Source of the DNA: Bacteroides stercorirosoris
Lineage (GTDB): Bacteria; Bacteroidota; Bacteroidia; Bacteroidales; Bacteroidaceae
Direction of reading: 5' to 3'
DNA length: 64,000 nt
Assembly: GCF_900142015.1 (NCBI RefSeq)
Contig: NZ_FQZN01000002.1
Span: forward strand, 186,001 to 250,000
This document shows positions 15,869 to 24,043 of the stretch, one piece after another (position 1 is the first letter of the stretch; each line of letters begins with the position of its first letter). The notes under the pieces were generated by a model. It was not told the DNA's origin and ran no database searches. It saw only the letters and a program-made list of their open reading frames with translations. Made by a program: the position numbers and the translations under genes.

Positions 15869-18079
15869 ATGAAACAGATAAGTATTGCAATTCTCCTTTG
15901 CCTCTGCACATTGGCAGGTTTCGCGCAAGGCGGTCAGGCACTCGACTTAAAAGACATTGTATCGGGCAAATTCCGTGCCGAAAACATTTACGGAGTGATT
16001 CCCATTCCCGGAGACGGAGAACACTATTCACAAATGAATGCAGAAGGAACGCAGATTATCAAATATTCCTTCAAGACGGGGAAACAGGTAGAAGTACTGT
16101 TTGATGCCGCTACCGCCCGCGAATGTCCTTTCAAGAAGTTCGACAGCTACAGTTTCTCGCCGGACGGCAGCAAACTGCTCATCGCTACGGAAACGACTCC
16201 AATCTATCGCCGTTCTTACACCGCTATACATTATATATATAGTCTGAAACGGAACGTCAACGGAGAAATCAACAATATAGTAGAGAAACTGTCCGACGGC
16301 GGCCCGCAGCAAGTACCGGTATTCTCACCGGACGGAACGATGGTTGCCTTTGTGCGGGACAATAATATCTATCTCGTGAAGTTCCTGTATGGCAACAGCG
16401 AAAGCCAGGTTACGGAAGACGGCAAACGCAATGCCGTGCTGAACGGCATTCCCGACTGGGTGTATGAGGAAGAATTCTCCTTCAACCGTGCCCTGGAATT
16501 CAGCGCCGACAGCAAAATGCTGGCTTATACCCGTTTTGACGAGACGGACGTGCCTTCTTACAGCTTCCCTGTCTTTGCCGGAAGCAATCCCCATATCTCA
16601 GCCTTCGAGAAATATCCGGGCGACTACACCTATAAATATCCCAAAACCGGAGAAGCCAATTCAAAGGTATCCGTACATACCTTTGACATCAAGACGAAAG
16701 TGACCCGCAAAATGCAGGTACCTATGGATGCTGACGGCTACATCCCGCGCATCCGTTTCACGCAAGATCCCAATAAACTGGCCATCATCACACTGAACCG
16801 TCATCAGAATCGACTGGATATGTATTTCGGAGATCCCCGTTCCACGGTTTGCAAACAGGTGTTGCGTGACGAAAGCGATGCGTATATCAAGGAGAATGTA
16901 TTCGACAATATCATTTTCTATCCCGAAAACTTCAGCTATCTGAGCGAAAAAAGCGGTTATAATCATCTGTACTGGTACAGCATGGGCGGCAATCTGATTA
17001 AGCAAGTCACTGCCGGAAACTATGAGGTGAAGAACTTCTTAGGTTGGAGTGCCGATGATGACAGTTTCTATTACGTCAGCAATGAAGAAAGCCCGCTCCG
17101 CCAGGCTGTGTACAAGATAGACCGCAAGGGAAAAAAGACCAAGCTTTCCGCACAGGAAGGTATCAACAGCGCACAGTTCAGCACGGACATGAAGTACTAC
17201 ATGAACCGTTATTCCAACCTGAGCACTCCTACCGTCATCACTCTGAATGACAATACGGGTAAAGTATTGAGCACACTGGTCACTAACGACGCGTTGAAAC
17301 AGACCTTGGCGAAATACAAGGTACCTCAAAAAGAATTCTTCACCTTCCAGACACAGGACGGCGTAACGCTGAACGGCTGGATGATGAAGCCGACAGATTT
17401 CTCCGCATCCGGGAAATATCCCGTACTTCTGTATCAATACAGTGGTCCCGGTTCCCAGCAAGTGCTCGACACATGGAGCATCAGTTGGGAGACTTACATG
17501 GCAAGCCGCGGTTTCATCGTCGTCTGCGTAGACGGACGCGGAACAGGCGGACGCGGTGCGGAATTCGAGAAATGCACCTATCTCAACCTGGGTGTAAAAG
17601 AGGCGAAAGACCAGGTGGCAACCGCCCAGTATATGGGTAGCCAGCCATACGTAGACAAAAACCGTATCGGCATTTGGGGATGGAGCTACGGCGGATATAT
17701 GACCATCATGAGCATGAGCGAAGGTACTCCCGTCTTCAAAGCCGGAGTTGCCGTAGCTGCCGTAACCGACTGGAATTATTATGATACCATCTATGGCGAA
17801 CGCTTCATGCGTACTCCGAAAGAAAATGCCGAAGGATATAAAAGTTCTTCCGCCTTCACACGTGCCAACAATCTGAACGGCAACCTGCTGTTAGTTCATG
17901 GCATGGCGGACGACAATGTCCACTTCCAAAACTGCGCGGAATACGCCGAACATCTGGTGCAACTGAACAAGCAGTTCGACATGCAGGTTTATACCAACCG
18001 CAATCACGGTATCTATGGCGGCAACACCCGTTACCACCTGTATACAAAGCTGACGAACTTCTTTGAAACCAACCTTTAA
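15869..18079 (+). CDS. S9 dipeptidyl peptidase IV-type exopeptidase
   Basis: The 736-residue exported serine peptidase has a signal peptide (MKQISIAILLCLCTLAGFAQ), an N-terminal beta-propeller and a C-terminal alpha/beta-hydrolase domain. The catalytic triad reads Ser606 (GWSYGGYM), Asp681 (GMADDNVHF) and His713 (NRNHG). The YEEEF stretch in the propeller corresponds to the paired Glu that anchors the substrate N-terminus in DPP-IV. It should remove X-Pro or X-Ala dipeptides in the periplasm. The frame stays open 59 codons upstream, but that part translates the 22-bp repeat array and lies before the promoter. A long inverted repeat follows the stop. Confidence 0.95.
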   Translation: MKQISIAILLCLCTLAGFAQGGQALDLKDIVSGKFRAENIYGVIPIPGDGEHYSQMNAEGTQIIKYSFKTGKQVEVLFDAATARECPFKKFDSYSFSPDGSKLLIATETTPIYRRSYTAIHYIYSLKRNVNGEINNIVEKLSDGGPQQVPVFSPDGTMVAFVRDNNIYLVKFLYGNSESQVTEDGKRNAVLNGIPDWVYEEEFSFNRALEFSADSKMLAYTRFDETDVPSYSFPVFAGSNPHISAFEKYPGDYTYKYPKTGEANSKVSVHTFDIKTKVTRKMQVPMDADGYIPRIRFTQDPNKLAIITLNRHQNRLDMYFGDPRSTVCKQVLRDESDAYIKENVFDNIIFYPENFSYLSEKSGYNHLYWYSMGGNLIKQVTAGNYEVKNFLGWSADDDSFYYVSNEESPLRQAVYKIDRKGKKTKLSAQEGINSAQFSTDMKYYMNRYSNLSTPTVITLNDNTGKVLSTLVTNDALKQTLAKYKVPQKEFFTFQTQDGVTLNGWMMKPTDFSASGKYPVLLYQYSGPGSQQVLDTWSISWETYMASRGFIVVCVDGRGTGGRGAEFEKCTYLNLGVKEAKDQVATAQYMGSQPYVDKNRIGIWGWSYGGYMTIMSMSEGTPVFKAGVAVAAVTDWNYYDTIYGERFMRTPKENAEGYKSSSAFTRANNLNGNLLLVHGMADDNVHFQNCAEYAEHLVQLNKQFDMQVYTNRNHGIYGGNTRYHLYTKLTNFFETNL

Positions 18080-18082
18080 GAA

Positions 18083-18169
18083 TCACCACGGATTACACGG
18101 ATTCACACAGATTTCTTTATTTCTCTTTCAAACTCTTCAATCAGTGTCAATCTGTGTAATCTGTGGTGA
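18083..18169. repeat. Long inverted repeat, copy 2 (diverged arms)
   Basis: The arms at 18083-18111 and 18141-18169 (TCACCACGGATTACACGG... and ...TGTGTAATCTGTGGTGA) pair imperfectly. The sequence is clearly related to the perfect copy at 29-107. It lies 3 bp after the S9 peptidase stop and ends 17 bp before the lipA ATG, so it could act as a terminator or processing hairpin and also lie in the lipA leader. Confidence 0.85.
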
Positions 18170-18186
18170 ATATAAATCACACTATT

Positions 18187-19056
18187 ATGAAAGACAGAGT
18201 ACGTAAACCCGAATGGCTTAAAATAAGTATAGGAGCCAACGAACGGTACACCGAAACCAAACGTATCGTTGACTCCCACTGCCTGCACACCATTTGCAGC
18301 AGTGGCCGTTGCCCCAACATGGGAGAGTGCTGGGGGAAAGGAACCGCCACCTTCATGATAGGCGGTGACATCTGCACCCGTTGCTGCAAGTTCTGCAATA
18401 CCCGGACGGGCAGACCGCTTCCACTGGACCCGGAGGAACCCACGCACGTGGCAGAATCCATATCCCTAATGAAGTTGTCCCACGCAGTCATCACCTCCGT
18501 AGACCGGGACGACTTGCCCGACCTCGGAGCCGCACACTGGGCGCGTACTATCCGGGAAATCAAACGACTGAATCCCGAAACCACAGTCGAAGTGCTTATC
18601 CCGGACTTCCAGGGAAAGAAGGAGTGGATTGCGCAGGTAATCGAGGCTTGTCCGGAAATTATTTCCCATAACATGGAAACAGTGAAACGCATCACCCCGT
18701 TAGTGCGTAGTGCAGCCCGTTATGATACGAGCCTGGAAGTGATACGCCAGATAGCCGACAGCGGAACAACCGCCAAATCGGGTATCATGGTAGGACTGGG
18801 AGAGACTCCGGAAGAAGTGGAAGAACTGATGGACGACCTGCGCCGGGCAGGTTGCCAGATACTGACCATTGGCCAGTATCTGCAACCCTCGCACAAGCAT
18901 TATCCTGTGGCAGAGTATGTTACTCCTGCACAATTCGCTTCTTATAAAGAAATCGGTTTAGCCAAAGGCTTCGACCAGGTAGAAAGTGCACCTTTGGTAC
19001 GCTCCTCCTATCATGCCGAGAAACAAATCCGATTTTATAAAAAAGAAACGAAATAA
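18187..19056 (+). CDS. lipA: Lipoyl synthase
   Basis: This 289-residue radical SAM enzyme inserts two sulfurs into protein-bound octanoyl groups to form lipoyl cofactors. Both clusters are visible: the auxiliary cluster cysteines Cys37, Cys42 and Cys48 (CSSGRCPNMGEC) and the SAM cluster cysteines Cys63, Cys67 and Cys70 (CTRCCKFC). The C-terminal RSSYHAE segment provides the conserved Ser of the RSSY motif. A GTG eight codons upstream lies inside the inverted repeat, so the ATG at 18187 is chosen. No lipB or lplA homologue is adjacent. Confidence 0.96.
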   Translation: MKDRVRKPEWLKISIGANERYTETKRIVDSHCLHTICSSGRCPNMGECWGKGTATFMIGGDICTRCCKFCNTRTGRPLPLDPEEPTHVAESISLMKLSHAVITSVDRDDLPDLGAAHWARTIREIKRLNPETTVEVLIPDFQGKKEWIAQVIEACPEIISHNMETVKRITPLVRSAARYDTSLEVIRQIADSGTTAKSGIMVGLGETPEEVEELMDDLRRAGCQILTIGQYLQPSHKHYPVAEYVTPAQFASYKEIGLAKGFDQVESAPLVRSSYHAEKQIRFYKKETK

Positions 19057-19112
19057 AAACCAATTGCTATGTTTATTTGTTATGATAGGATAACGACAAA
19101 ATAAAGTCAGCA

Positions 19113-20231
19113 ATGTCTAAAAAAGGAGTTCTATCATCTAAGTTCAATATGTCTTTGGGATTTATCCCCGTTATCGTATCAATAATATTATGCGAATTTA
19201 TAACGCAAGACATTTCCATCTACATTGGTGCAGGTGTAGGGGCTCTTTATAGTTTATATACGTTATGGAATAAAGGTGCAAGGGTTCCCAACTTTCTGCT
19301 TTACGGCACCACGGGGATGCTGCTGCTGCTAACCCTAACGACCCTTCTGTTTGGTGATATCTGCACTCGTGAGATGTTTCCGCTGACGTTGGAAATCAGT
19401 ACTCTCATACCGATTGTCGTTATCTTCCTGAATCGGAAAAGATTCCTTGCCCATCAGATTTCGCAGTCAAAGAAATGTTGCAAACAGCTTTTTGCACAAG
19501 GGGCGGAGTCCGCCATCGTTTCTACACGGGTGGTTATCATTATTGCCTTTATCCACTTCCTGACAATCTTCATTGCGATTCTTCTGCCCGGCCCGCTGAG
19601 TGATACGACCCGCAACGTACTGTTCCGTTTTTGCCCGCCTGCCGTATTCATACTGAGTATATTGTTCAACCAGTTCGGCATTCTCTATTTCAACATCATG
19701 ATGGAACATACAGCCTTCGTGCCCATCGTCAACACAAAAGGAGATGTTATCGGAAGGAGCCTGGCAGTAGACGCCATCAACCGGAAGAACGAATATATCA
19801 ACCCAGTGGTCCGCATTGCCGTATCTCATAACGGGATGCTGTATCTGCGTCCGCGTCCACAACGCTGCATCCTCGAACGGGGGAAAACCGACATACCGAT
19901 GGAGTGTTACCTCTTATACGGAGAAACTCTGGAACAAAGCATTATCCGCCTTATGAAACAGGCATTTCCACAAGCACCGATACAGGATTTGCAGTTCAAC
20001 ATCATGTATCACTTTGAGAACAAGGTGACAAACCGGCTTATCTATCTCTTTCTCATCGAGATAGAAGATGACAACCTTCTACGGGGTAAGCAAATAAAGG
20101 ACGGAAAGCTCTGGACTTTCCAGCAGATAGAACACAATTTAGGCAAGAACTTCTTCAGCTGCTGCTTTGAGAACGAATACGAGCATCTGAAAGAAGTTAT
20201 TTGTACAAAAGAAAAATACAAGGAATTTTAG
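19113..20231 (+). CDS. Membrane protein with degenerate Nudix-like C-terminal domain
   Basis: The 372-residue protein has about six hydrophobic segments in its first 190 residues. A soluble domain of roughly 160 residues then looks like the Nudix/isopentenyl-diphosphate-isomerase fold: FVPIVNTKGDVIGRSLAVDAI is followed by PVVRIAVSHNGMLYLRPR and YGETLEQSIIRLMKQAFP (about 268-286). In an active Nudix box the last segment would carry the REXXEE metal ligands, and here RLMKQA replaces them. Catalysis of the usual kind is therefore unlikely. A membrane-tethered ligand sensor or binding protein is possible, but this is inference. Its 3' end overlaps the convergent RsmI-like gene by 35 bp. Confidence 0.7.
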   Translation: MSKKGVLSSKFNMSLGFIPVIVSIILCEFITQDISIYIGAGVGALYSLYTLWNKGARVPNFLLYGTTGMLLLLTLTTLLFGDICTREMFPLTLEISTLIPIVVIFLNRKRFLAHQISQSKKCCKQLFAQGAESAIVSTRVVIIIAFIHFLTIFIAILLPGPLSDTTRNVLFRFCPPAVFILSILFNQFGILYFNIMMEHTAFVPIVNTKGDVIGRSLAVDAINRKNEYINPVVRIAVSHNGMLYLRPRPQRCILERGKTDIPMECYLLYGETLEQSIIRLMKQAFPQAPIQDLQFNIMYHFENKVTNRLIYLFLIEIEDDNLLRGKQIKDGKLWTFQQIEHNLGKNFFSCCFENEYEHLKEVICTKEKYKEF

Positions 20232-20901
20232 AGAGGTCGGGGACTTTCCCTTGCCACTCTTTCACTGTCTTGGTCTTGATATACTCTCCTTCACACGTAA
20301 TGTTGGCAGCAATGCAAAGTTTGGTTTGCGGGCGGCAGTTCTGCAAGATATCCTCCACCATCTTATTATTACGATAAGGCGTTTCAATGAAAAGTTGCGT
20401 CTGTTGTTCGCTATACACCCGTTGTTCGAGGACCTTCAGTCTTTTGGCACGTTCGCCCGGTTCGATGGGAAGATAACCATGAAAGGCAAAGCTTTGCCCG
20501 TTGAATCCCGATCCCATGACAGACAGGATAATGGAAGACGGTCCCACCAATGGAACCACTTTCAGGTTCTTCCGCTGGGCAATTGCCACGACATCCGCTC
20601 CCGGATCGGCCACTGCCGGACAACCGGCTTCTGATATTACTCCCATAGATTGCCCTGCTATCAACGGTTTCAGATAACCGGAAATATCTTCGGGTGATGT
20701 ATGCTTGTTCAGCGGATAAAAAGTCAGCGCGTCAATATCTATCTCCCGATCCACCTTTTTCAGGAAGCGGCGCGCCGAACGCACATCTTCTACAATGAAA
20801 TGACGAATACCAAGTATGACCTCCTTATTATAGGAAGGCAACACGGTTTCAACAGGGGTATCGCCCAATGTGACGGGCAAAAGATAAAGAGCAGGAGTCA
20901 T
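20197..20901 (-). CDS. Tetrapyrrole-methylase-family SAM methyltransferase (RsmI-like, short)
   Basis: This 234-residue protein contains the RsmI-type signature SEAGCPAVADPGADVV and a VGPSSIILSVMGSGFNGQSF stretch. RsmI 2'-O-methylates C1402 of 16S rRNA. This protein lacks roughly the last 40-50 residues of standard RsmI and has PVTLGD where RsmI has its N-terminal TPIGNL. A shorter paralogue with a different RNA target is therefore possible. It is downstream of fabI on the minus strand (114-bp gap containing A/G-rich AATGAAAGAATT repeats). Its last codons overlap the convergent membrane-protein gene. Confidence 0.8.
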   Translation of the reverse strand: MTPALYLLPVTLGDTPVETVLPSYNKEVILGIRHFIVEDVRSARRFLKKVDREIDIDALTFYPLNKHTSPEDISGYLKPLIAGQSMGVISEAGCPAVADPGADVVAIAQRKNLKVVPLVGPSSIILSVMGSGFNGQSFAFHGYLPIEPGERAKRLKVLEQRVYSEQQTQLFIETPYRNNKMVEDILQNCRPQTKLCIAANITCEGEYIKTKTVKEWQGKVPDLSKIPCIFLLYK

Positions 20902-21015
20902 AAATTAAGAAATGAAAGAATTAAAAAATGAAAGAGGAAGGAAAGGAATGAAAGAATTAAAAATAGAAGCAATCAGCCTTTCATTATTAATTCTTTCATT
21001 ATTAACTTTTACGGC

Positions 21016-21873
21016 CTAACCGTAAATAATGTTTCCATTTTCGTCCATATATTCATCCAGCCCCTTTTCATAAGTGGCCATGGCACGCAGACTCATACCT
21101 ACGCTGGAGAAACCACCGTCATGGAACAAGTTCTGCATAGTCACCTTACGGGTCAGGTCGGAGAACATCACGATACAGTAGTCGGCACATTCATCGGCTG
21201 ATGCATTGCCCAGCGGAGACATACGGTTGGCGAAGTCAAACAGCTTATCCATACCCTTCACTCCCGAACCGGCAGTCGTCATAGTCGGTGACTGAGAGAT
21301 GGTATTGACGCGTACATTGTGTTCGCGACCATAGATATAGCCGAAGCTACGTGCGATGGACTCCAACAATGCTTTGGCATCTGCCATATCGTTGTAACCA
21401 TAGAACGTGCGTTGTGCAGCCACATAACTCAATGCAAGGATTGAACCGTAATCTGCAATCGCATTCAACTTCTTGGCAGCCTGTATCATCTTATGGAAAG
21501 ACACAGCGGAAATATCAAGGGTCTTGTCCAACATATCATAATCCAAATCATCATACGTGCGTTTCTTGCGAACATTGGGAGACATACCGATAGAGTGGAG
21601 CACAAAGTCAATCTGACCGCCCAGCACTTCTACGGAACGCTTGAATACATTTTCCAAATCTTCTACGCTTGTAGCATCTGCGGGAATAACTTCGCATTGT
21701 AATTTATCTGCCAGTGCAGATACTTCGCCCATGCGAACCGCTACCGGAGTGTTTGACAAGGTGATCGTTGCACCTTCTTCTACTGCTTTTTCCGCTACTT
21801 TCCAGGCAATGGACTGCTCATTCAGAGCACCGAAAATAATGCCTCTTTTTCCTTTCAACAAATTGTAACTCAT
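21016..21873 (-). CDS. fabI: Enoyl-ACP reductase (NADH), FabI type
   Basis: This 285-residue short-chain dehydrogenase-like enzyme performs the last reduction of fatty-acid elongation. The FabI features are GKRGIIFGALNEQSIAW at the cofactor site (8-24), LHSIGMSP, and the active-site Tyr160-x6-Lys167 (YNDMADAK) preceded by Tyr150. SQSPTMTTAGSG is the flexible substrate loop region. It has the length of FabI. A good promoter precedes it (21990-22020). Confidence 0.96.
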   Translation of the reverse strand: MSYNLLKGKRGIIFGALNEQSIAWKVAEKAVEEGATITLSNTPVAVRMGEVSALADKLQCEVIPADATSVEDLENVFKRSVEVLGGQIDFVLHSIGMSPNVRKKRTYDDLDYDMLDKTLDISAVSFHKMIQAAKKLNAIADYGSILALSYVAAQRTFYGYNDMADAKALLESIARSFGYIYGREHNVRVNTISQSPTMTTAGSGVKGMDKLFDFANRMSPLGNASADECADYCIVMFSDLTRKVTMQNLFHDGGFSSVGMSLRAMATYEKGLDEYMDENGNIIYG

Positions 21874-21989
21874 ACCTATAATATTAAAGTTGACGAGGTT
21901 TCAGTAGAGAAGTTAACAAGGCGCAGCATCGATGCATACTCCCTCGTTAACTTGTATCTTGTTCCCTCGTTTACTGTTTTTTGAGGCCG

Positions 21990-22020
21990 CAAAGATAGTG
22001 CAAATTGAACGCATAGCAAA
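21990..22020 (-). promoter_or_regulatory. Promoter of fabI (-7 and -33 elements)
   Basis: On the minus strand TATCTTTG (21990-21997) matches the -7 consensus. A TTTG at 22017-22020 lies 19 bp upstream of it, the expected spacing of the -33 element. This is the best two-part Bacteroidetes promoter I found in the window. Confidence 0.75.
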
Positions 22021-22176
22021 ATAAGCTCGCTTATTTTTGCTTTGCTGAAATGCCGCCTATCTTATTTAAAGATATGAACTTTCTGCATAAAAATCCCCGA
22101 AAGAGTGCAAAGAAAAGGCCAAAACCACAAAAAATCCACCTAAACCAACAAATTGTGCACATGGTTTAGGCTAAAG

Positions 22177-22192
22177 CCCGATACATTTGCAA
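22177..22192 (+). promoter_or_regulatory. Promoter element of the GH28 cluster
   Basis: CCCGATACATTTGCAA contains the -7 match TACATTTG (22182-22189). The identical 16 bp occurs upstream of the first SusC gene (34801-34816). In both places CACAT begins exactly 19 bp before the block. The shared element suggests joint regulation of the two transcripts. Confidence 0.65.
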
Positions 22193-22412
22193 ACGGTAAT
22201 TAAGAGGTTTTTTCATAATATTTATTTAAGGTTAGAATTAGGTTAACATGAATCATTTATTATTTCTTTCGCAAGCCACTCGGGAGAGCCGCTTGCGGGA
22301 GGATAATAATTAAAGAAGTGAAGAGTTGAGAATGGAGAGTTGAGAGTTAAGGAAAAGACCTGTTAATTAATAATTTATAGTTTATAATTCATAATTAAAT
22401 ATAGTATCACGG

Positions 22413-24017
22413 ATGAACACATTTATCAAAAGACTATTGGTGCTTACTGCACTAACCCTCCCGTTGCTACCCGTCCAGAACGTGGTAAACGCCCAAAACG
22501 GAGATTATATAGATGATAGTATCTATGAGAATTTACCCTTCGATATGCCGAAAGTGGAACAACCTACATTTCCGGACTATACAGTCAGTATTGTAGATTT
22601 TGGAGCCAAAGGAGACGGTATCGTACTGAATACCAAGGCTATCAACGACGCAATCAAAGCAGTCAATGCCAAAGGAGGCGGTAAAGTGGTTATCCCCGAA
22701 GGCTTGTGGCTGACCGGTCCTATCGAACTGCTGAGCAACGTTAATCTATACACGGAGACGAACGCGCTGGTATTGTTCACTGATGACTTCGAGGCTTATC
22801 CTATTATAAAGACATCTTTTGAAGGACTGGACACCCGTCGTTGCCAATCCCCGATTTCTGCATGGAATGCTGAAAATATCGCTATTACAGGACAGGGTGT
22901 ATTCGATGGTTCGGGTGATAGCTGGCGTCCGGTAAAGAAAGGCAAACTGACTTCAGGTCAATGGAGTAGCCTGGTAAATTCGGGAGGTGTTGTCGATGAA
23001 TCCGGCAGCATCTGGTACCCCACTGCCGGAGCTTTGAAAGGGGCTATGGCTACCAAAGATTTCAATAATCCGGAAGGAATTAATACGGATGAAGAATGGA
23101 ATGAAATCCGCCCGTGGTTGCGTCCGGTATTGCTGAATATCGTGAAGAGCAAGAAAGTATTATTGGAAGGCGTTACTTTCAAGAATTCCCCCAGTTGGTG
23201 TCTGCACCCGCTGTCATGCGAACATATCACCATTCATAATGTAAAAGTATTCAATCCCTGGTATTCGCAGAATGGCGATGCACTGGACTTGGAATCCTGC
23301 AAGAATGCACTGATTGTCAACAACATCTTTGACGCGGGCGATGACGCTATCTGTATCAAGTCCGGTAAAGACAAGGATGGTCGCAGACGTGGCGAGCCTT
23401 GCCAGAATGTGATTGTAAAGAATAACACCGTATTGCACGGACATGGCGGTTTCGTGGTAGGTAGCGAAATGTCGGGCGGCGTAAAGAATGTATATGTAAC
23501 GGGCTGCACGTTCCTCGGCACAGATGTAGGTCTGCGTTTCAAGAGTACCCGCGGACGCGGTGGTGTGGTTGAAGGTATTTATATCCACAACATCAACATG
23601 ATCGATATTCCGCACGAAGCATTGCTTTTCGACCTCTTCTATGGCGGCAAGGCTGCCGGTGAAGAAACGGAAGCTGACCTGGCAGGCAGAATGAAATCGT
23701 CTGTTCCACCCGTAACGGAAGAAACTCCCGCTTTCCGCGACATCCATATCACGAATGTAACTTGTAAAGGTGCCGGACGTGCCATGTTCTTCAACGGTCT
23801 GCCGGAAATGCCTATCCGCAACGTACATGTAAAGGATGTTGTGATTACGGATGCCAAAGAAGGTATCGTCATCAGCCAAGCCGAAAACGTATCTATCGAG
23901 AATGTAAAGGTAGAGACAAAAGGCAAGGCATTGCAGGTGAAACAGGCCAAAGACTTGAAAGTAAACGGAAAAACCTATAACAATTCGGCAGCTAAGGCTT
24001 TGAACATCGATTTATAA
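22413..24017 (+). CDS. GH28 polygalacturonase-family enzyme
   Basis: The 534-residue exported protein (signal peptide about 1-27) is a right-handed beta-helix of family GH28, which hydrolyses alpha-galacturonosyl bonds in pectins. The catalytic motifs are complete: NGDALD with Asp289, GDD with Asp310-Asp311, GHGG with His344 and the RFKSTRG segment. An insertion around residues 170-230 (between FDGSGDSW and WNEIRPW) is common in Bacteroides exo-acting members, so exo-polygalacturonase or an RG-type GalA hydrolase is more likely than endo action. First gene of the GH28-GH78-DUF4861-GH43 cluster, 26 bp before GH78. Confidence 0.93.
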   Translation: MNTFIKRLLVLTALTLPLLPVQNVVNAQNGDYIDDSIYENLPFDMPKVEQPTFPDYTVSIVDFGAKGDGIVLNTKAINDAIKAVNAKGGGKVVIPEGLWLTGPIELLSNVNLYTETNALVLFTDDFEAYPIIKTSFEGLDTRRCQSPISAWNAENIAITGQGVFDGSGDSWRPVKKGKLTSGQWSSLVNSGGVVDESGSIWYPTAGALKGAMATKDFNNPEGINTDEEWNEIRPWLRPVLLNIVKSKKVLLEGVTFKNSPSWCLHPLSCEHITIHNVKVFNPWYSQNGDALDLESCKNALIVNNIFDAGDDAICIKSGKDKDGRRRGEPCQNVIVKNNTVLHGHGGFVVGSEMSGGVKNVYVTGCTFLGTDVGLRFKSTRGRGGVVEGIYIHNINMIDIPHEALLFDLFYGGKAAGEETEADLAGRMKSSVPPVTEETPAFRDIHITNVTCKGAGRAMFFNGLPEMPIRNVHVKDVVITDAKEGIVISQAENVSIENVKVETKGKALQVKQAKDLKVNGKTYNNSAAKALNIDL

Positions 24018-24043
24018 TCGGGTATGCGTAATATCGCTGGTGT

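Larger units (their letters stand above)
21874..22412. other. Divergent intergenic region between fabI and the pectin cluster
   Basis: This 539-bp gap contains the fabI promoter (21990-22020) and the plus-strand promoter CCCGATACATTTGCAA (22177-22192). A short hairpin, CGCAAGC/GCTTGCG, lies at 22270-22297, and a purine-rich stretch with repeated GAGTTGAGA follows at about 22320-22355. A very AT-rich run lies before the GH28 start. The promoter position implies a leader of more than 200 nt for GH28. No small open frame is convincing. Confidence 0.5.

Noticed and set aside
20902..21015. Terminator or small RNA between fabI and the RsmI-like gene
   Set aside because: The gap holds only A/G-rich repeated AATGAAAGAATT and complementary AT sequence. 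Pairing is weak and AT-only.
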